DNA of 64,000 bases. Origin: Acidobacteriota bacterium. GTDB taxonomy: Bacteria; Acidobacteriota; Vicinamibacteria; Vicinamibacterales; SCN-69-37. Each line of letters opens with the position of its first letter. The stretch's first letter is position 1. This document shows positions 50,431 to 58,807 of the stretch, piece by piece. The DNA lies in contig CANIII010000023.1 of the NCBI GenBank assembly GCA_947467605.1, positions 1 through 64,000 of the forward strand, written 5' to 3'. The notes below the pieces were generated by a model that saw nothing but the letters and a program-made list of their open reading frames with translations, searched no databases and was not told where the DNA came from. Both the position numbers and the translations under genes were made by a program.

Positions 50431-51133
50431 GAACGGGCGCGTGCCAAAACCAAAGACAGGCCCACTGCCCTCTTCGACTGATCGTCAGTGGTTTCGACGT
50501 CGATTGCTGGATTGGTATCGGAAGAATGGCCGCGATTTGCCGTGGCGAAACACGGATGATCCGTACCACATCCTGGTGTCTGAGGTGATGCTGCAGCAGA
50601 CGCAAGTCGATCGCGTGTTACCGAAGTATCACGAGTGGCTCGGTAAGTACCCGTCGTTTGAGGTGCTGGCCGAGGCGAGCGAACGCGATGTGGTGAACAC
50701 CTGGTATCCGCTCGGCTACAACATCCGTCCGAAGCGGCTGCAGAGCATTGCCCGCGAGTCGGTCGCGAAGTACGGCGGCGAGTTGCCGAGTGACGAAGCG
50801 ACCTTGCTGTCATTCAAGGGCATCGGCCCGTACACCGCCGGTGCGGTGATGAGCTTCGCGTTCGGCAAACGCGCTGCGATTCTCGACACCAATGTGGCTC
50901 GCGTGCTGTTCCGCGTGTTCATTGGCAAGGGTGACCACCGCGGCCACACAATGGACAAGCGCCTGTGGGAACTCTCCCGCGCGATGCTGCCGTTCAAGCA
51001 CGTCTTCGACTTTAACCAGGCGCTGATGGACTTCGGCGCCACTCTCTGCACGGCGCGCAAGCCTGATTGCCCGCGCTGCCCGATGAAAGCAAAGTGCCAT
51101 GACCTCGATCGTCGTACTCGCGGCCGTCGTTGA
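50429..51133 (+). CDS. mutY: A/G-specific adenine glycosylase lacking the C-terminal domain (MutY, short form)
   Basis: Base-excision repair enzyme of 234 residues, removing adenine paired with 8-oxoguanine. It contains the catalytic Glu in ILVSEVMLQQTQVDRV, the helix-hairpin-helix LSFKGIGPYTAGAVM (Tyr rather than the Lys of endonuclease III, which marks MutY), the catalytic Asp in AILDTNVARV, and the four-Cys iron-sulfur site CTARKPDCPRCPMKAKC with the usual 6-2-5 spacing. The Nudix-like C-terminal domain that reads 8-oxoG is missing; the protein ends just after the cluster. A free-standing Nudix gene overlaps its last 35 bases. GTG starts at 50429 and 50441 are both possible; the first overlaps a -10 element, favouring the second. 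Confidence 0.88.
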   Translation: MNGRVPKPKTGPLPSSTDRQWFRRRLLDWYRKNGRDLPWRNTDDPYHILVSEVMLQQTQVDRVLPKYHEWLGKYPSFEVLAEASERDVVNTWYPLGYNIRPKRLQSIARESVAKYGGELPSDEATLLSFKGIGPYTAGAVMSFAFGKRAAILDTNVARVLFRVFIGKGDHRGHTMDKRLWELSRAMLPFKHVFDFNQALMDFGATLCTARKPDCPRCPMKAKCHDLDRRTRGRR

Positions 51134-51479
51134 AGAGGGCGACGCGTTCCTGCTGACGCGTCGGCTCAAGGGCACGCACCTCGCGGGGACGTGGGAGTTT
51201 CCTGGCGGCAAGTGCGAGCCCGGCGAATCGCACGAAGACTGCCTGCGTCGCGAGATGCTCGAAGAGTTAGCGGTCGATGTCGCTGTCGGCGACGAGATCT
51301 TCACGATTACGCACGCGTATCCCGAGCGAACCGTTGAGCTGCATTTCAGAGCGTGCACGTTGAAGGGTGTGCCCGTTCCCCAAATCGGCCAGGAAATGCG
51401 TTGGGTGAAACGTGCAGAACTGGCGACGCTGGAGTTTCCCGAGGCCGATCGAGAGTTGATTGAGATGCTACACAGATAG
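51099..51479 (+). CDS. mutT: MutT-like Nudix hydrolase
   Basis: Protein of 126 residues with a full Nudix box, GGKCEPGESHEDCLRREMLE then EL, matching Gx5Ex7REUxEExGU apart from the last Gly. N-terminal strands IVVLAAVVEEGDAFLLTRRL and WEFPGGK are typical of MutT. It probably hydrolyses 8-oxo-dGTP, complementing MutY, whose gene it overlaps by 35 bases in another frame. Alternatively it could supply the recognition domain that this MutY lacks, but an intact Nudix box argues for an active hydrolase. It is convergent with ygfZ, 13 bases away. Confidence 0.85.
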   Translation: MTSIVVLAAVVEEGDAFLLTRRLKGTHLAGTWEFPGGKCEPGESHEDCLRREMLEELAVDVAVGDEIFTITHAYPERTVELHFRACTLKGVPVPQIGQEMRWVKRAELATLEFPEADRELIEMLHR

Positions 51480-51492
51480 GGCCGTTTCGGCC

Positions 51493-52368
51493 CTACGAGC
51501 ACTCTCCGACGACAATTGCAGTTGCCCCGCCCACCATCACTGTCGTCCCCGCAAGTGCATGCTCGCGCTGGACGTAGCCGAGGGCGACGACACGATCCAG
51601 GCGTCGTGAACGAGCGGCACTGGTGACCTTGCCTACGTCATGGCCGTCCATGGTGATGGGCGTGCCGGCGGCAGGAACGTCGGCGTGTCCGCCGGTGATC
51701 GCGATCTTCATCAGCCGCTTCGCCACGCGACCGCCACCGCGGTGCAGCACGCGGACGATCACTTCCTGCCCGACATAGCAGCCCTTGGTCTGACTGATCG
51801 CGCGGTCAAGAAGCCCCGCTTCGAGCGGAATCGTCTCTTCGTTAATATCAACGCCCCACTGAGCGCGGCCGGCTTCAATCCGCATGACTTCAAGGTCAGC
51901 CGGGGCGATTTCCGGTAATCCGTCAGCCTCGAGCTCGGCCCGGATGGCCGCCTCGCGCTCGGCATCAAAGAAAATGTCTGTCGAGTGGGCGAGACTCTCA
52001 CCGACGAGCGTGATCTCGTGAATCAGCTGCGAGGCGTCCGTGACCTGCACGTCCTCGGCGAAAATCAGAAAGTCGAGGCGCACCGCAAGCGTCGCCGCAA
52101 TTTCGGCAGGAACCGAGACGAGCGCCTCGACTTCGCCGCGGAACACGCGCATGTCGGTGATCATTCGTCCCTGAGGCGTCAGATATAGCGCATCAATCGA
52201 CTGCCCCACCTGGAGGCCCGCGACGTCGTTGGTGACCAGGGCCTGCAAGAACTCCAACGCGTCGGGACCGGTCAGCCGGAGCCGGCCCCGGTCGGCCCGT
52301 GGGACCCACCCGATGAGGCCAGACCGTCCCGAGTGACCGAAGTTGGAAGTATGCTGAAGGGGCTGCAT
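51493..52368 (-). CDS. ygfZ: YgfZ/GcvT-like folate-binding protein (iron-sulfur cluster maintenance)
   Basis: Protein of 291 residues with the diagnostic motif SQTKGCYVGQEVIVRV (KGCYxGQE, about residues 197-212), the GcvT-like opening RGRLRLTGPDALEFLQALVT, and a C-terminal beta-barrel (AGTPITMDGHDVGKVTSAAR). YgfZ/IBA57 proteins use tetrahydrofolate and help assemble or repair certain Fe-S enzymes. Its start codon overlaps, on opposite strands, that of the hydrolase gene at 52367, so the two genes share a cryptic divergent control region lying inside coding sequence. Confidence 0.9.
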   Translation of the reverse strand: MQPLQHTSNFGHSGRSGLIGWVPRADRGRLRLTGPDALEFLQALVTNDVAGLQVGQSIDALYLTPQGRMITDMRVFRGEVEALVSVPAEIAATLAVRLDFLIFAEDVQVTDASQLIHEITLVGESLAHSTDIFFDAEREAAIRAELEADGLPEIAPADLEVMRIEAGRAQWGVDINEETIPLEAGLLDRAISQTKGCYVGQEVIVRVLHRGGGRVAKRLMKIAITGGHADVPAAGTPITMDGHDVGKVTSAARSRRLDRVVALGYVQREHALAGTTVMVGGATAIVVGECS

Positions 52369-54052
52369 GCTGAGGGTGATTCGTCATCTTATCGTCGCGG
52401 TTCTCGCGGGAACAACGCTGATCCATGAAGGGGTCCTTCAGGCCCAGTCGCCGGAGTCGCCGGTTGTCACCTTCAACATCACCGTCCGCGGTCAACGCGT
52501 CGGACAGGAAAACGTCACACTGACGCGCACGGCTGACGGCTGGCTGATTTCAGCCAGCGGCAGCCAGGGCGGTGCCACCATCTTCACGATCGACAAATTC
52601 GAGGCGACCTACTCTGCCGATTGGCAGCCGCGGTCGCTCGTCATCGAAGCGCAATCCGGCACACAGCCGGTGCAGCTCATGACACTGACCACGACCTTCA
52701 CCGAGACGACGGCCACGAACGACGCGATGCAGGGCGGCAACAAGACGGCCGCGACGCACACCGTCAGCCCCCGCACGGTCGTACTGCCCAACAACTTCTT
52801 CGGCGCGTACGAAGCACTCGCTGCGCAGCTCAATGGGAGCGCAGTCGGCGCCACATTCCCGATCTACGTCGCGCCGTCGGCAGAAATCTCAGGCACGATC
52901 ACGGCCATCGCACCGCAGCGCCTGCAGACGCCCGACTCGATCGTAGAGTTGCGTCATTTCAGCATGGCGATGAAGAACCCGGCCGGCCTCGTGATGGTGG
53001 AGGTCTCGGTCGACCAGAAGGGCCGGCTCGCTCGCGTCGCCGTTCCCGCCGCCGGCATCGTCGTCCTCCGTAGCGACTTGTCGAATGTGATGACGCGCGA
53101 TGCGTCGTATCAGAACGATGCCGACAAACCGGCGTTCATCCCGGGCATTGGGTTTACGATCGCGGCGACCACGACGGCACCGACAACGGTAAGTGCCACG
53201 GACAAGCTCCCCGCGGTGATTTTGGTGGGCGGGCTTGGCCCGTCCGACCGCGATGAGACGCGATTCGGGATTCCGATTTTCGGTCAACTCTCAGCGGATC
53301 TGGCGAAGGCCGGCTTTTTCGTCGTCCGCTTCGACAAGCGCGGCACCGGTCAGAGCGGTGGCCGCGTGGAATCGGCGACGCTGCAAGACTATGCGGACGA
53401 CGTCCAGAGCATCGTGAGCTGGTTGCGATCGCGCAAGGACATCGATCAAAAGCGCATTGCGGTGGTCGGGCACGCTGAGGGCGCTGCGGTGGCGTTGATC
53501 GCCGGAGACCGCGCTGGCGGAAAGATCGCAGCGCTCGGCCTGATGGCAGCGACTGGTCAGTCGGGCCGCGACGTCGTCTTGGCGCAACAACAGCGCTCAC
53601 TCGATCGATCGAGCGACAGCGTCGAAGAGAAGCACGCCAAGATCGCGCTGCAAACGCGGATCCTCGACGCGGTCGTGAAAGGCACAGGCTGGGACGGCGT
53701 GCCGATGGCGATGCAACGCGCGGCCGACACACTGCTGTTCAAGAGCTGGGTTGAGTTTGATCCTGCGACGACGATGAAGAAGGCGGACCAGCCAATTCTC
53801 ATTGTTCACGGCGCACTCGATACGGAGATGGTGCCTGCAGACGCCGATCGACTCGACGCGTTGGCGCGCGCGCGCAAGACGAAAGCGGCGCCACTGACGA
53901 AGAAGGTCCTGCTACCGAACGTGAACCATCTGCTGGCCGCTGCAACGACGGGCGAAGCGGACGAGTATCCGTCCCTCGCGATCAAATCGATTGCCCCTGC
54001 TGTGGCCACGACGCTCGTCGAGTGGCTCAACGCTGTGATGCCGAAGAAGTAG
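52367..54052 (+). CDS. Secreted alpha/beta-hydrolase-fold protein lacking the nucleophile Ser
   Basis: Protein of 561 residues. A signal peptide ends TLIHEGVLQAQ. An N-terminal beta-rich domain of about 250 residues (VVTFNITVRGQRVGQENVTL) precedes the hydrolase domain: oxyanion loop VGGLGPSDRDE, FFVVRFDKRGTGQSGG, the nucleophile elbow VVGHAEGAAVALIAG, the acid region VHGALDTEMVP, and NVNHLL with the His. The elbow reads GHAEG where active relatives have GHSEG, so the catalytic Ser is Ala (codon gct). Asp and His remain. Either it is a non-catalytic relative or the site has been rebuilt. A GTG at 52376 is an alternative start that would avoid the overlap with ygfZ. Confidence 0.8.
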   Translation: MLRVIRHLIVAVLAGTTLIHEGVLQAQSPESPVVTFNITVRGQRVGQENVTLTRTADGWLISASGSQGGATIFTIDKFEATYSADWQPRSLVIEAQSGTQPVQLMTLTTTFTETTATNDAMQGGNKTAATHTVSPRTVVLPNNFFGAYEALAAQLNGSAVGATFPIYVAPSAEISGTITAIAPQRLQTPDSIVELRHFSMAMKNPAGLVMVEVSVDQKGRLARVAVPAAGIVVLRSDLSNVMTRDASYQNDADKPAFIPGIGFTIAATTTAPTTVSATDKLPAVILVGGLGPSDRDETRFGIPIFGQLSADLAKAGFFVVRFDKRGTGQSGGRVESATLQDYADDVQSIVSWLRSRKDIDQKRIAVVGHAEGAAVALIAGDRAGGKIAALGLMAATGQSGRDVVLAQQQRSLDRSSDSVEEKHAKIALQTRILDAVVKGTGWDGVPMAMQRAADTLLFKSWVEFDPATTMKKADQPILIVHGALDTEMVPADADRLDALARARKTKAAPLTKKVLLPNVNHLLAAATTGEADEYPSLAIKSIAPAVATTLVEWLNAVMPKK

Positions 54053-54060
54053 GAAGCCAC

Positions 54061-55221
54061 ATGATTCTCGGAGTTCCGAAAGAGACGTTTCCTGGCGAAC
54101 GGCGCGTGGCGATTGCGCCGGCGTCGATCGCGGCGCTGATCAAGAGTGGGATCGATGTCGTCATCGAGTCGGGCGCAGGTGAATCCGCCGGGTTTACTGA
54201 CGCGGCCTACACCGAACTCCATGCGCGCATCGGCACGCGCGCAGACGCGTTTGCCGGCGACCTCGTTGCGCAGGTGCGCACCTCCGCAGATTCTCCATAC
54301 AAAAAGGATCAGGTCGTGATCGGCTTTTCGGATCCGCTGAGCGCGCACGATCTCACGCGGGCAATTGCCGACACGGGCGCCATTCTCTTTTCGATGGAGA
54401 TGGTGCCGCGCATCACGCGCGCCCAGAGCATGGACGCGTTGTCGTCGATGGCCACGATCGCGGGCTACAAGGCCGTGCTCATGGCCGCAGACACGCTGCC
54501 CCGCATGTTTCCGATGCTGATGACCGCGGCCGGCACGGTGACCGCCGCCCGCGTGTTTGTCATCGGCGCCGGCGTCGCAGGCTTGCAGGCCATCGCGACG
54601 GCCAAGCGCAACGGCGCACGTGTCGAGGCGTACGATGTGCGCCCAGCGGTGAAGGAACAAATCATGAGTCTTGGCGCTCGCTTCGTTGAGCTGCCGATTG
54701 AAGCTGGCGACGCGCAGGATGCGGGCGGCTACGCCAAGGCGCAGGATGAGACGTTCTACCGTCGTCAGCGCGAGCTCATGGCCAAGACGCTCGCGGCGAC
54801 TGACGTCGTCATCACCACTGCCGCGATTCCCGGCAAGCGATCACCCGTGCTGATCACAGAGGACGCGGTGAAAGGCATGCCGCCCGGTTCGGTGATCGTT
54901 GACCTCGCGGCCGAGCGTGGCGGCAACTGTGAATTGACGAAAGCAGACCAGACGATCGTCGCCCACGGCGTCACGATCATGGGCCCGACGAATCTGCCGG
55001 CGACCGTGCCGTATCACGCCAGTCAGATGTATTCCCGCAACGTGGTCACGCTCGTGCAGCACCTCGCGCCCCGCACCAAGGGCGCCGACGGCAAACTCAC
55101 GGGGCCGGCCACACTCACATTCAACATGGACGACGAGATCACGCGCGACACGATGATCACGCGCGGCGGCGACGTCGTGAATGCGCGGATCAAACCGCTC
55201 GTCGCAACGGTGGTGGCATAG
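54061..55221 (+). CDS. pntA: NAD(P) transhydrogenase alpha subunit, soluble NAD-binding part (PntA type)
   Basis: Protein of 386 residues, matching the membrane-free alpha-1 subunit of three-part transhydrogenases. It starts MILGVPKETFPGERRVAIAP and contains AGYKAVLMAADTLPRMFPML, the NAD-binding fold AARVFVIGAGVAGLQAIATA then VEAYDVRPAVKEQ, the mobile loop part AGDAQDAGGYAKAQDE, and TTAAIPGKRSPVLIT. Ala dehydrogenase is the alternative, but the AQDAGGYAK loop favours PntA. The transmembrane partners (pntAB, pntB) do not follow; an FHA gene begins at the next base. The enzyme therefore depends on subunits encoded elsewhere or has another role. It starts nine bases after the hydrolase stop. Confidence 0.82.
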   Translation: MILGVPKETFPGERRVAIAPASIAALIKSGIDVVIESGAGESAGFTDAAYTELHARIGTRADAFAGDLVAQVRTSADSPYKKDQVVIGFSDPLSAHDLTRAIADTGAILFSMEMVPRITRAQSMDALSSMATIAGYKAVLMAADTLPRMFPMLMTAAGTVTAARVFVIGAGVAGLQAIATAKRNGARVEAYDVRPAVKEQIMSLGARFVELPIEAGDAQDAGGYAKAQDETFYRRQRELMAKTLAATDVVITTAAIPGKRSPVLITEDAVKGMPPGSVIVDLAAERGGNCELTKADQTIVAHGVTIMGPTNLPATVPYHASQMYSRNVVTLVQHLAPRTKGADGKLTGPATLTFNMDDEITRDTMITRGGDVVNARIKPLVATVVA

Positions 55222-55512
55222 ATGGCAGGTTGGATTCTTACGAGCTCAGATCCCGAAATGAAACTGCGCGTTGCACCGAGCAGCATCAAAACGATCGGCC
55301 GCTCCGCCAGGGCCGAGTTCATCGTGGAAGCCGCGCTCGTGTCACGTCTCCACTGCCGCCTCACGACAGACGCGTCAGATCAGCTGCTCGTCGAAGATCT
55401 CGAAAGCACCAACGGCATCTTTGTGAACGGCGAAAAAGTGGACCGCGCCATCCTCAAGCCCAAAGACATCCTGTCGGTGGGCCGCGTCGATTTCGAAGTC
55501 GCGCAGGCCTAA
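55222..55512 (+). CDS. Single-domain FHA protein
   Basis: Protein of 96 residues that is one forkhead-associated domain: IKTIGRSARAEF (Gly-Arg), VSRLHCRL (Ser-x-x-His), and LESTNGIFVNGEKV (Thr-Asn-Gly). All phosphothreonine-contact residues are present, so it should bind a Thr-phosphorylated partner. Its ATG follows the PntA stop directly, with no gap, so it is translationally coupled. Ser/Thr kinases such as the one at 33678 could supply the ligand, but that link is speculative. Confidence 0.88.
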   Translation: MAGWILTSSDPEMKLRVAPSSIKTIGRSARAEFIVEAALVSRLHCRLTTDASDQLLVEDLESTNGIFVNGEKVDRAILKPKDILSVGRVDFEVAQA

Positions 55513-55658
55513 GAGCACTGGGGTCCTGCCGACGAACAGCCCCACGCCCAGGCCTGCAGATCGCGGATGGCCTCGTCGCGTCGTAGCGGGTCAGTCGGCA
55601 TAGTCAGGTAGGGGAAGGTCCGGCGCTCCATCCTTTGGAGGCGCACCGCGATGTCAAC

Positions 55659-56036
55659 TCAGGTGCGGCTTAGCGACGGGTCCATCGAAAGGCGGCGGGC
55701 TTTCACCAGTTTCTTCACGAGCGTCGCGCTGATGGGCTTGTCGGGCGTGAATCGCACCGTGCCCTTGCTAGTGCTGAATGTCTTGAGCTCCTTCGCCAGT
55801 GCTTCGATAGGATACGCACCTGGAAAGAACGAGCAGTGTTTGGCCGCGGCGTGGAAGTAGACGAGCACGCGTCCGTCGAGTCTGAATGCCGGCATCGAAT
55901 ATGAGATGCACTCCTCCGCCTTCGGCACCGCCGCCAGAATCTGTTTGCGGAGTCGTTGGAGCGCTGCAGCTTGATCGGGTGGCAGGCGGTCGAGATACTC
56001 GTCGATGTCCTTCGGCTTCTTCGCGCCCTTAATCAC
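55659..56036 (-). CDS. DUF1801/YdhG-like protein
   Basis: Protein of 125 residues with the DUF1801 pattern: KPKDIDEYLDRLPPDQAAAL, VPKAEECISYSMPAFRLDGR, YFHAAAKHCSFFPG, and a final FTPDKPISATLVKKLVKAR. Relatives include the so-called iron chaperone YdhG (Fra-like) proteins; biochemical proof is thin. Its start overlaps the diguanylate cyclase stop by eight bases on the same strand, so the two may be expressed together. The 146 bases between this gene and the FHA gene contain nothing I can name apart from a doubtful 40-codon frame. Confidence 0.82.
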   Translation of the reverse strand: MIKGAKKPKDIDEYLDRLPPDQAAALQRLRKQILAAVPKAEECISYSMPAFRLDGRVLVYFHAAAKHCSFFPGAYPIEALAKELKTFSTSKGTVRFTPDKPISATLVKKLVKARRLSMDPSLSRT

Positions 56037-57180
56037 TGACCACGCTCCTCTTCGTGCCGTACATCGCGTTGTCGGCCACGCGAATCACATCATCCAACGA
56101 CGCCGCCGAGTCGAACGGCGCGAAACCCATGGACACCGTGACGGAGACAGACTCGTCACTGTCGTGCAGCCGGACGCAGCGCAACTGCTCGTTGACCACC
56201 GTCAGCCGACTGCGCGCGTCGAGTTCGCCGACGTTGATGAGCAGAATCAGAAACTCATCACCACCCCACCGGAACAGCAGATCGTCGGCGCGGATGCAGC
56301 TGCGGATTGCGGAGGCGACAGCCCGAATCGCAGAGTCACCAGCGGCGTGGCCGAATCGATCGTTGACGAACTTGAGATTGTCGATGTCGGCGATCACCGC
56401 AGTCCCCGCAAGATCGCGGTGCAGCAGCGTGTGAAACGCGTAGCGATTGAACGCCGACGTGAGGTGATCTGTTTGCGCAACACCAACCAACCGATCGCGC
56501 GCCACTTCGAGGTCCGACTGCACCTCGCCTGTTGCGACCATGACCATGCCGAAACCCAGCATGGTCAACAGCAACAGATCATAGAAAGAGGAATAGGCCA
56601 GAAACGGCGGCTCGTGCGCAATCCAGCCAACCGCCGACAGCGCGAAGATCGGCCCGTACGCCCCATAGACACAGGCCAGTAGCAGGAGCGCAACCTTCAA
56701 CACGCGCACGCCGAGCGCGCTGCGGTCCGTTGGACGCGCGCGTTGCAATTGGCGCCAGGCGAGGAGGAACAGATAGGCGTAGATCAGCGCATGAAACGCG
56801 AAGAACACATTGAACTGCCAGCGCGCGGCCACCGGCAAGACCACTGCCGGAACGAGCATCGAGAGCGCAAATGGCAGATCAGAACGGCCGAATGGCTTGC
56901 CGCCGGTGTATTCGCGACATCCAGCAAAAACGAGGTAGCCGAAGACGTACTCAAAGAACATGTAGGCCGGATGCAGCCCAACGCTCAACGCCGGCACGCG
57001 GAACGAGAGCAAGAGCAGCATCAGCGCGATGAACAGCGCAATCCATGCCGCCGTCCAGGGCACGAGTGGCGCGCGGCGAATCGTGCGCAGAAGGGTCAGG
57101 CACAAAACCGCGATCATCAACACGCCCGCCGATTGCAGCGTGAGGCCGACGAGCGTTGGACTGGCAAACAGGCTGTTCAT
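56029..57180 (-). CDS. Membrane diguanylate cyclase (7TM-GGDEF)
   Basis: Protein of 383 residues making cyclic di-GMP. Seven membrane segments occupy about residues 10-225 (for example VPWTAAWIALFIALMLLLLS, LPFALSMLVPAVVLPVAARW), then a short coiled linker and a GGDEF domain: GTAVIADIDNLKFVNDRFGH, and FRWGGDEFLILLI with the intact signature. The inhibitory site RADD lies exactly five residues before GGDEF, so product inhibition is expected. Sensor ligand unknown. Its ATG overlaps the stop of the upstream metallo-hydrolase by four bases. Confidence 0.9.
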   Translation of the reverse strand: MNSLFASPTLVGLTLQSAGVLMIAVLCLTLLRTIRRAPLVPWTAAWIALFIALMLLLLSFRVPALSVGLHPAYMFFEYVFGYLVFAGCREYTGGKPFGRSDLPFALSMLVPAVVLPVAARWQFNVFFAFHALIYAYLFLLAWRQLQRARPTDRSALGVRVLKVALLLLACVYGAYGPIFALSAVGWIAHEPPFLAYSSFYDLLLLTMLGFGMVMVATGEVQSDLEVARDRLVGVAQTDHLTSAFNRYAFHTLLHRDLAGTAVIADIDNLKFVNDRFGHAAGDSAIRAVASAIRSCIRADDLLFRWGGDEFLILLINVGELDARSRLTVVNEQLRCVRLHDSDESVSVTVSMGFAPFDSAASLDDVIRVADNAMYGTKRSVVSD

Positions 57181-57815
57181 CTCAGGAAGGGATTGCCGCC
57201 CTTCTCATCTCCAATGGTGGTGTCCGGGCCGTGTCCCGAGTGCACGATAGTCTCGTCGGGATAAACAAGCAACTGCTCACGAATCGATTTCAGCAACAAC
57301 GCCTGATTGCCGCCAGGCAGGTCTGTGCGACCAATTGAGTCGGCAAAGAGCGTGTCGCCCACGAACAGCTCGCGAGCGGCCTGATCAGATCGTCCAATCG
57401 CCAGACACACTCCTCCTGGGCAATGCCCGGGCGCGTGTCGCACCTCAACCAGGTAACGGCCGAACATGAGACGCTGATCAGGCGCGTAGAACTGGTCGAC
57501 CGGCGGCTGCCGTTCCAATGTCAGACCAAACATGCGACCCTGCTCCACGATGCCATCGTAGAGAAACAGGTCGTCGCGATGCAGCCAGATGGGCACGCTG
57601 AACGCCGCCTTGGCCCGACCCACTCCGGTGATGTGATCGAGATGGGCGTGCGTGAGCAGGATCATCGTGACCGTGAGGCCCTCGGCCTGCACGTGCGCCA
57701 CCAGATCGTCGACCTCATCACCAGGATCAATGCACACCGCCTCCTTCGTCTCTTCGCACGACACGAGATAGCCATTCTTGAAAAACGGAGGCGCCGCAGC
57801 GGTGACGATGTCCAT
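57177..57815 (-). CDS. Glyoxalase-II-like MBL-fold hydrolase
   Basis: Protein of 212 residues with ILLTHAHLDHITGVG (HxHxDH), RHAPGHCPGGVCL (third His), LFVGDTLFADSIGRTDLPGG (Asp bridging the metals, typical of the GloB/YcbL branch), and VHSGHGPDTTIGDEK (last His). The GRTDLPGG and GHGP..TIG..K motifs identify the YcbL-like hydroxyacylglutathione-hydrolase group. It probably cleaves a thioester such as S-lactoylglutathione or another thiol ester. It leads a minus-strand operon with the diguanylate cyclase and the DUF1801 gene. Confidence 0.9.
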   Translation of the reverse strand: MDIVTAAAPPFFKNGYLVSCEETKEAVCIDPGDEVDDLVAHVQAEGLTVTMILLTHAHLDHITGVGRAKAAFSVPIWLHRDDLFLYDGIVEQGRMFGLTLERQPPVDQFYAPDQRLMFGRYLVEVRHAPGHCPGGVCLAIGRSDQAARELFVGDTLFADSIGRTDLPGGNQALLLKSIREQLLVYPDETIVHSGHGPDTTIGDEKGGNPFLR

Positions 57816-57832
57816 ACCGGTAGAATCTTTTC

Positions 57833-58807
57833 ATGAATCGACAGTCGATCCAGCGCGCAGCCGGCCGCATCGCGCCGCACATCACGCGCACGCCGCTCGT
57901 GGGCTCCAACTGGCTCTCCGCTGTCGCCGGCGCCAACGTGTGGCTGAAACTTGAGACCGCTCAGATCACGGGCTCGTTCAAGGCCCGCGGCGCGATGCAC
58001 GCGATCCTCGCCCTCCGCGAACGCGCCCCCGAGGTTGATCTCGTTGTCACCGCTTCAGCCGGCAATCACGGCCAGGCCCTGGCATGGGCCGGCAGCCAAC
58101 TCGGCATCCGTGTGCGCGCACACGCACCCGCCTATGCGGCCAACGCGAAAAAAGATGCGATGCGTGCACGCGGCGCTGAACTCATCGAAGCCGACAGCTA
58201 CGACGCCGCTGAATCAGCCGCGCGCGACGACGCCTCCCGGAGCGGGGTGCCGTACATCTCGCCATACAACGATGACGACGTGATCGCGGGACAGGGAACG
58301 ATCGCGCTCGAGATGCTTGAGGATGAACCGGACATCGACACGTTCGTGATCGCTGTCGGCGGCGGCGGCCTCATCACCGGCTGCGCCATTGTCGCGAAAG
58401 ATCGCAAGTCGCCGCTGGGGGTGATCGGCGCCGAGGCCGAGTCGTCCCCGGTGTTCAGTACGGCGCTCGCCGCCGGTGAGATCACAACCGTCACGGTGCT
58501 GCCGACGCTCGCCGATGCCCTGGCGGGAAACCTTGAACCCGGCAGCCGCACGTTCCCGCTAGTGAGCCATCTGGTCGACGGCATGGTGCTCGTCGCCGAG
58601 GAGTCGATCGCGGCCGCCATGCGTGGTCTGTACTCCAACCATGGCGTCATCACCGAAGGCTCCGGCGCGGTGGCGACGGCGGCGTTGCTACAAGGCCTCG
58701 GCCTCCGTGAACGCAACGTCGGCATCATCGTCTGCGGAGGCAACGTAGACCTCGACAAATTCGCGAAGATCACCGGATTTGAAGCTACTTCGTCCGCGAA
58801 GGCCTGA
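57833..58807 (+). CDS. PLP-dependent threonine dehydratase / serine racemase-like enzyme
   Basis: Protein of 324 residues, fold type II PLP enzyme. The Schiff-base Lys is in QITGSFKARGAMHA, the phosphate-binding loop is AVGGGGLITGCAI, and VTASAGNHGQALAWAGSQLG binds the cofactor and substrate carboxylate. The C-terminal regulatory ACT domains of biosynthetic IlvA are absent, so it is the short, catabolic type: threonine deaminase, serine/threonine ammonia-lyase or serine racemase. It is divergent from the glyoxalase-II-like gene, with 17 bases between starts, and overlaps the convergent SDR by 23 bases. Confidence 0.88.
   Translation: MNRQSIQRAAGRIAPHITRTPLVGSNWLSAVAGANVWLKLETAQITGSFKARGAMHAILALRERAPEVDLVVTASAGNHGQALAWAGSQLGIRVRAHAPAYAANAKKDAMRARGAELIEADSYDAAESAARDDASRSGVPYISPYNDDDVIAGQGTIALEMLEDEPDIDTFVIAVGGGGLITGCAIVAKDRKSPLGVIGAEAESSPVFSTALAAGEITTVTVLPTLADALAGNLEPGSRTFPLVSHLVDGMVLVAEESIAAAMRGLYSNHGVITEGSGAVATAALLQGLGLRERNVGIIVCGGNVDLDKFAKITGFEATSSAKA

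Noticed and set aside
55509..55631. A 40-codon minus-strand frame (MERRTFPYLTMPTDPLRRDE and onward) between the FHA and DUF1801 genes
   Set aside because: It has no properly spaced ribosome site, overlaps the FHA stop tail to tail, and resembles nothing I know. It could be a gene remnant but cannot be supported.
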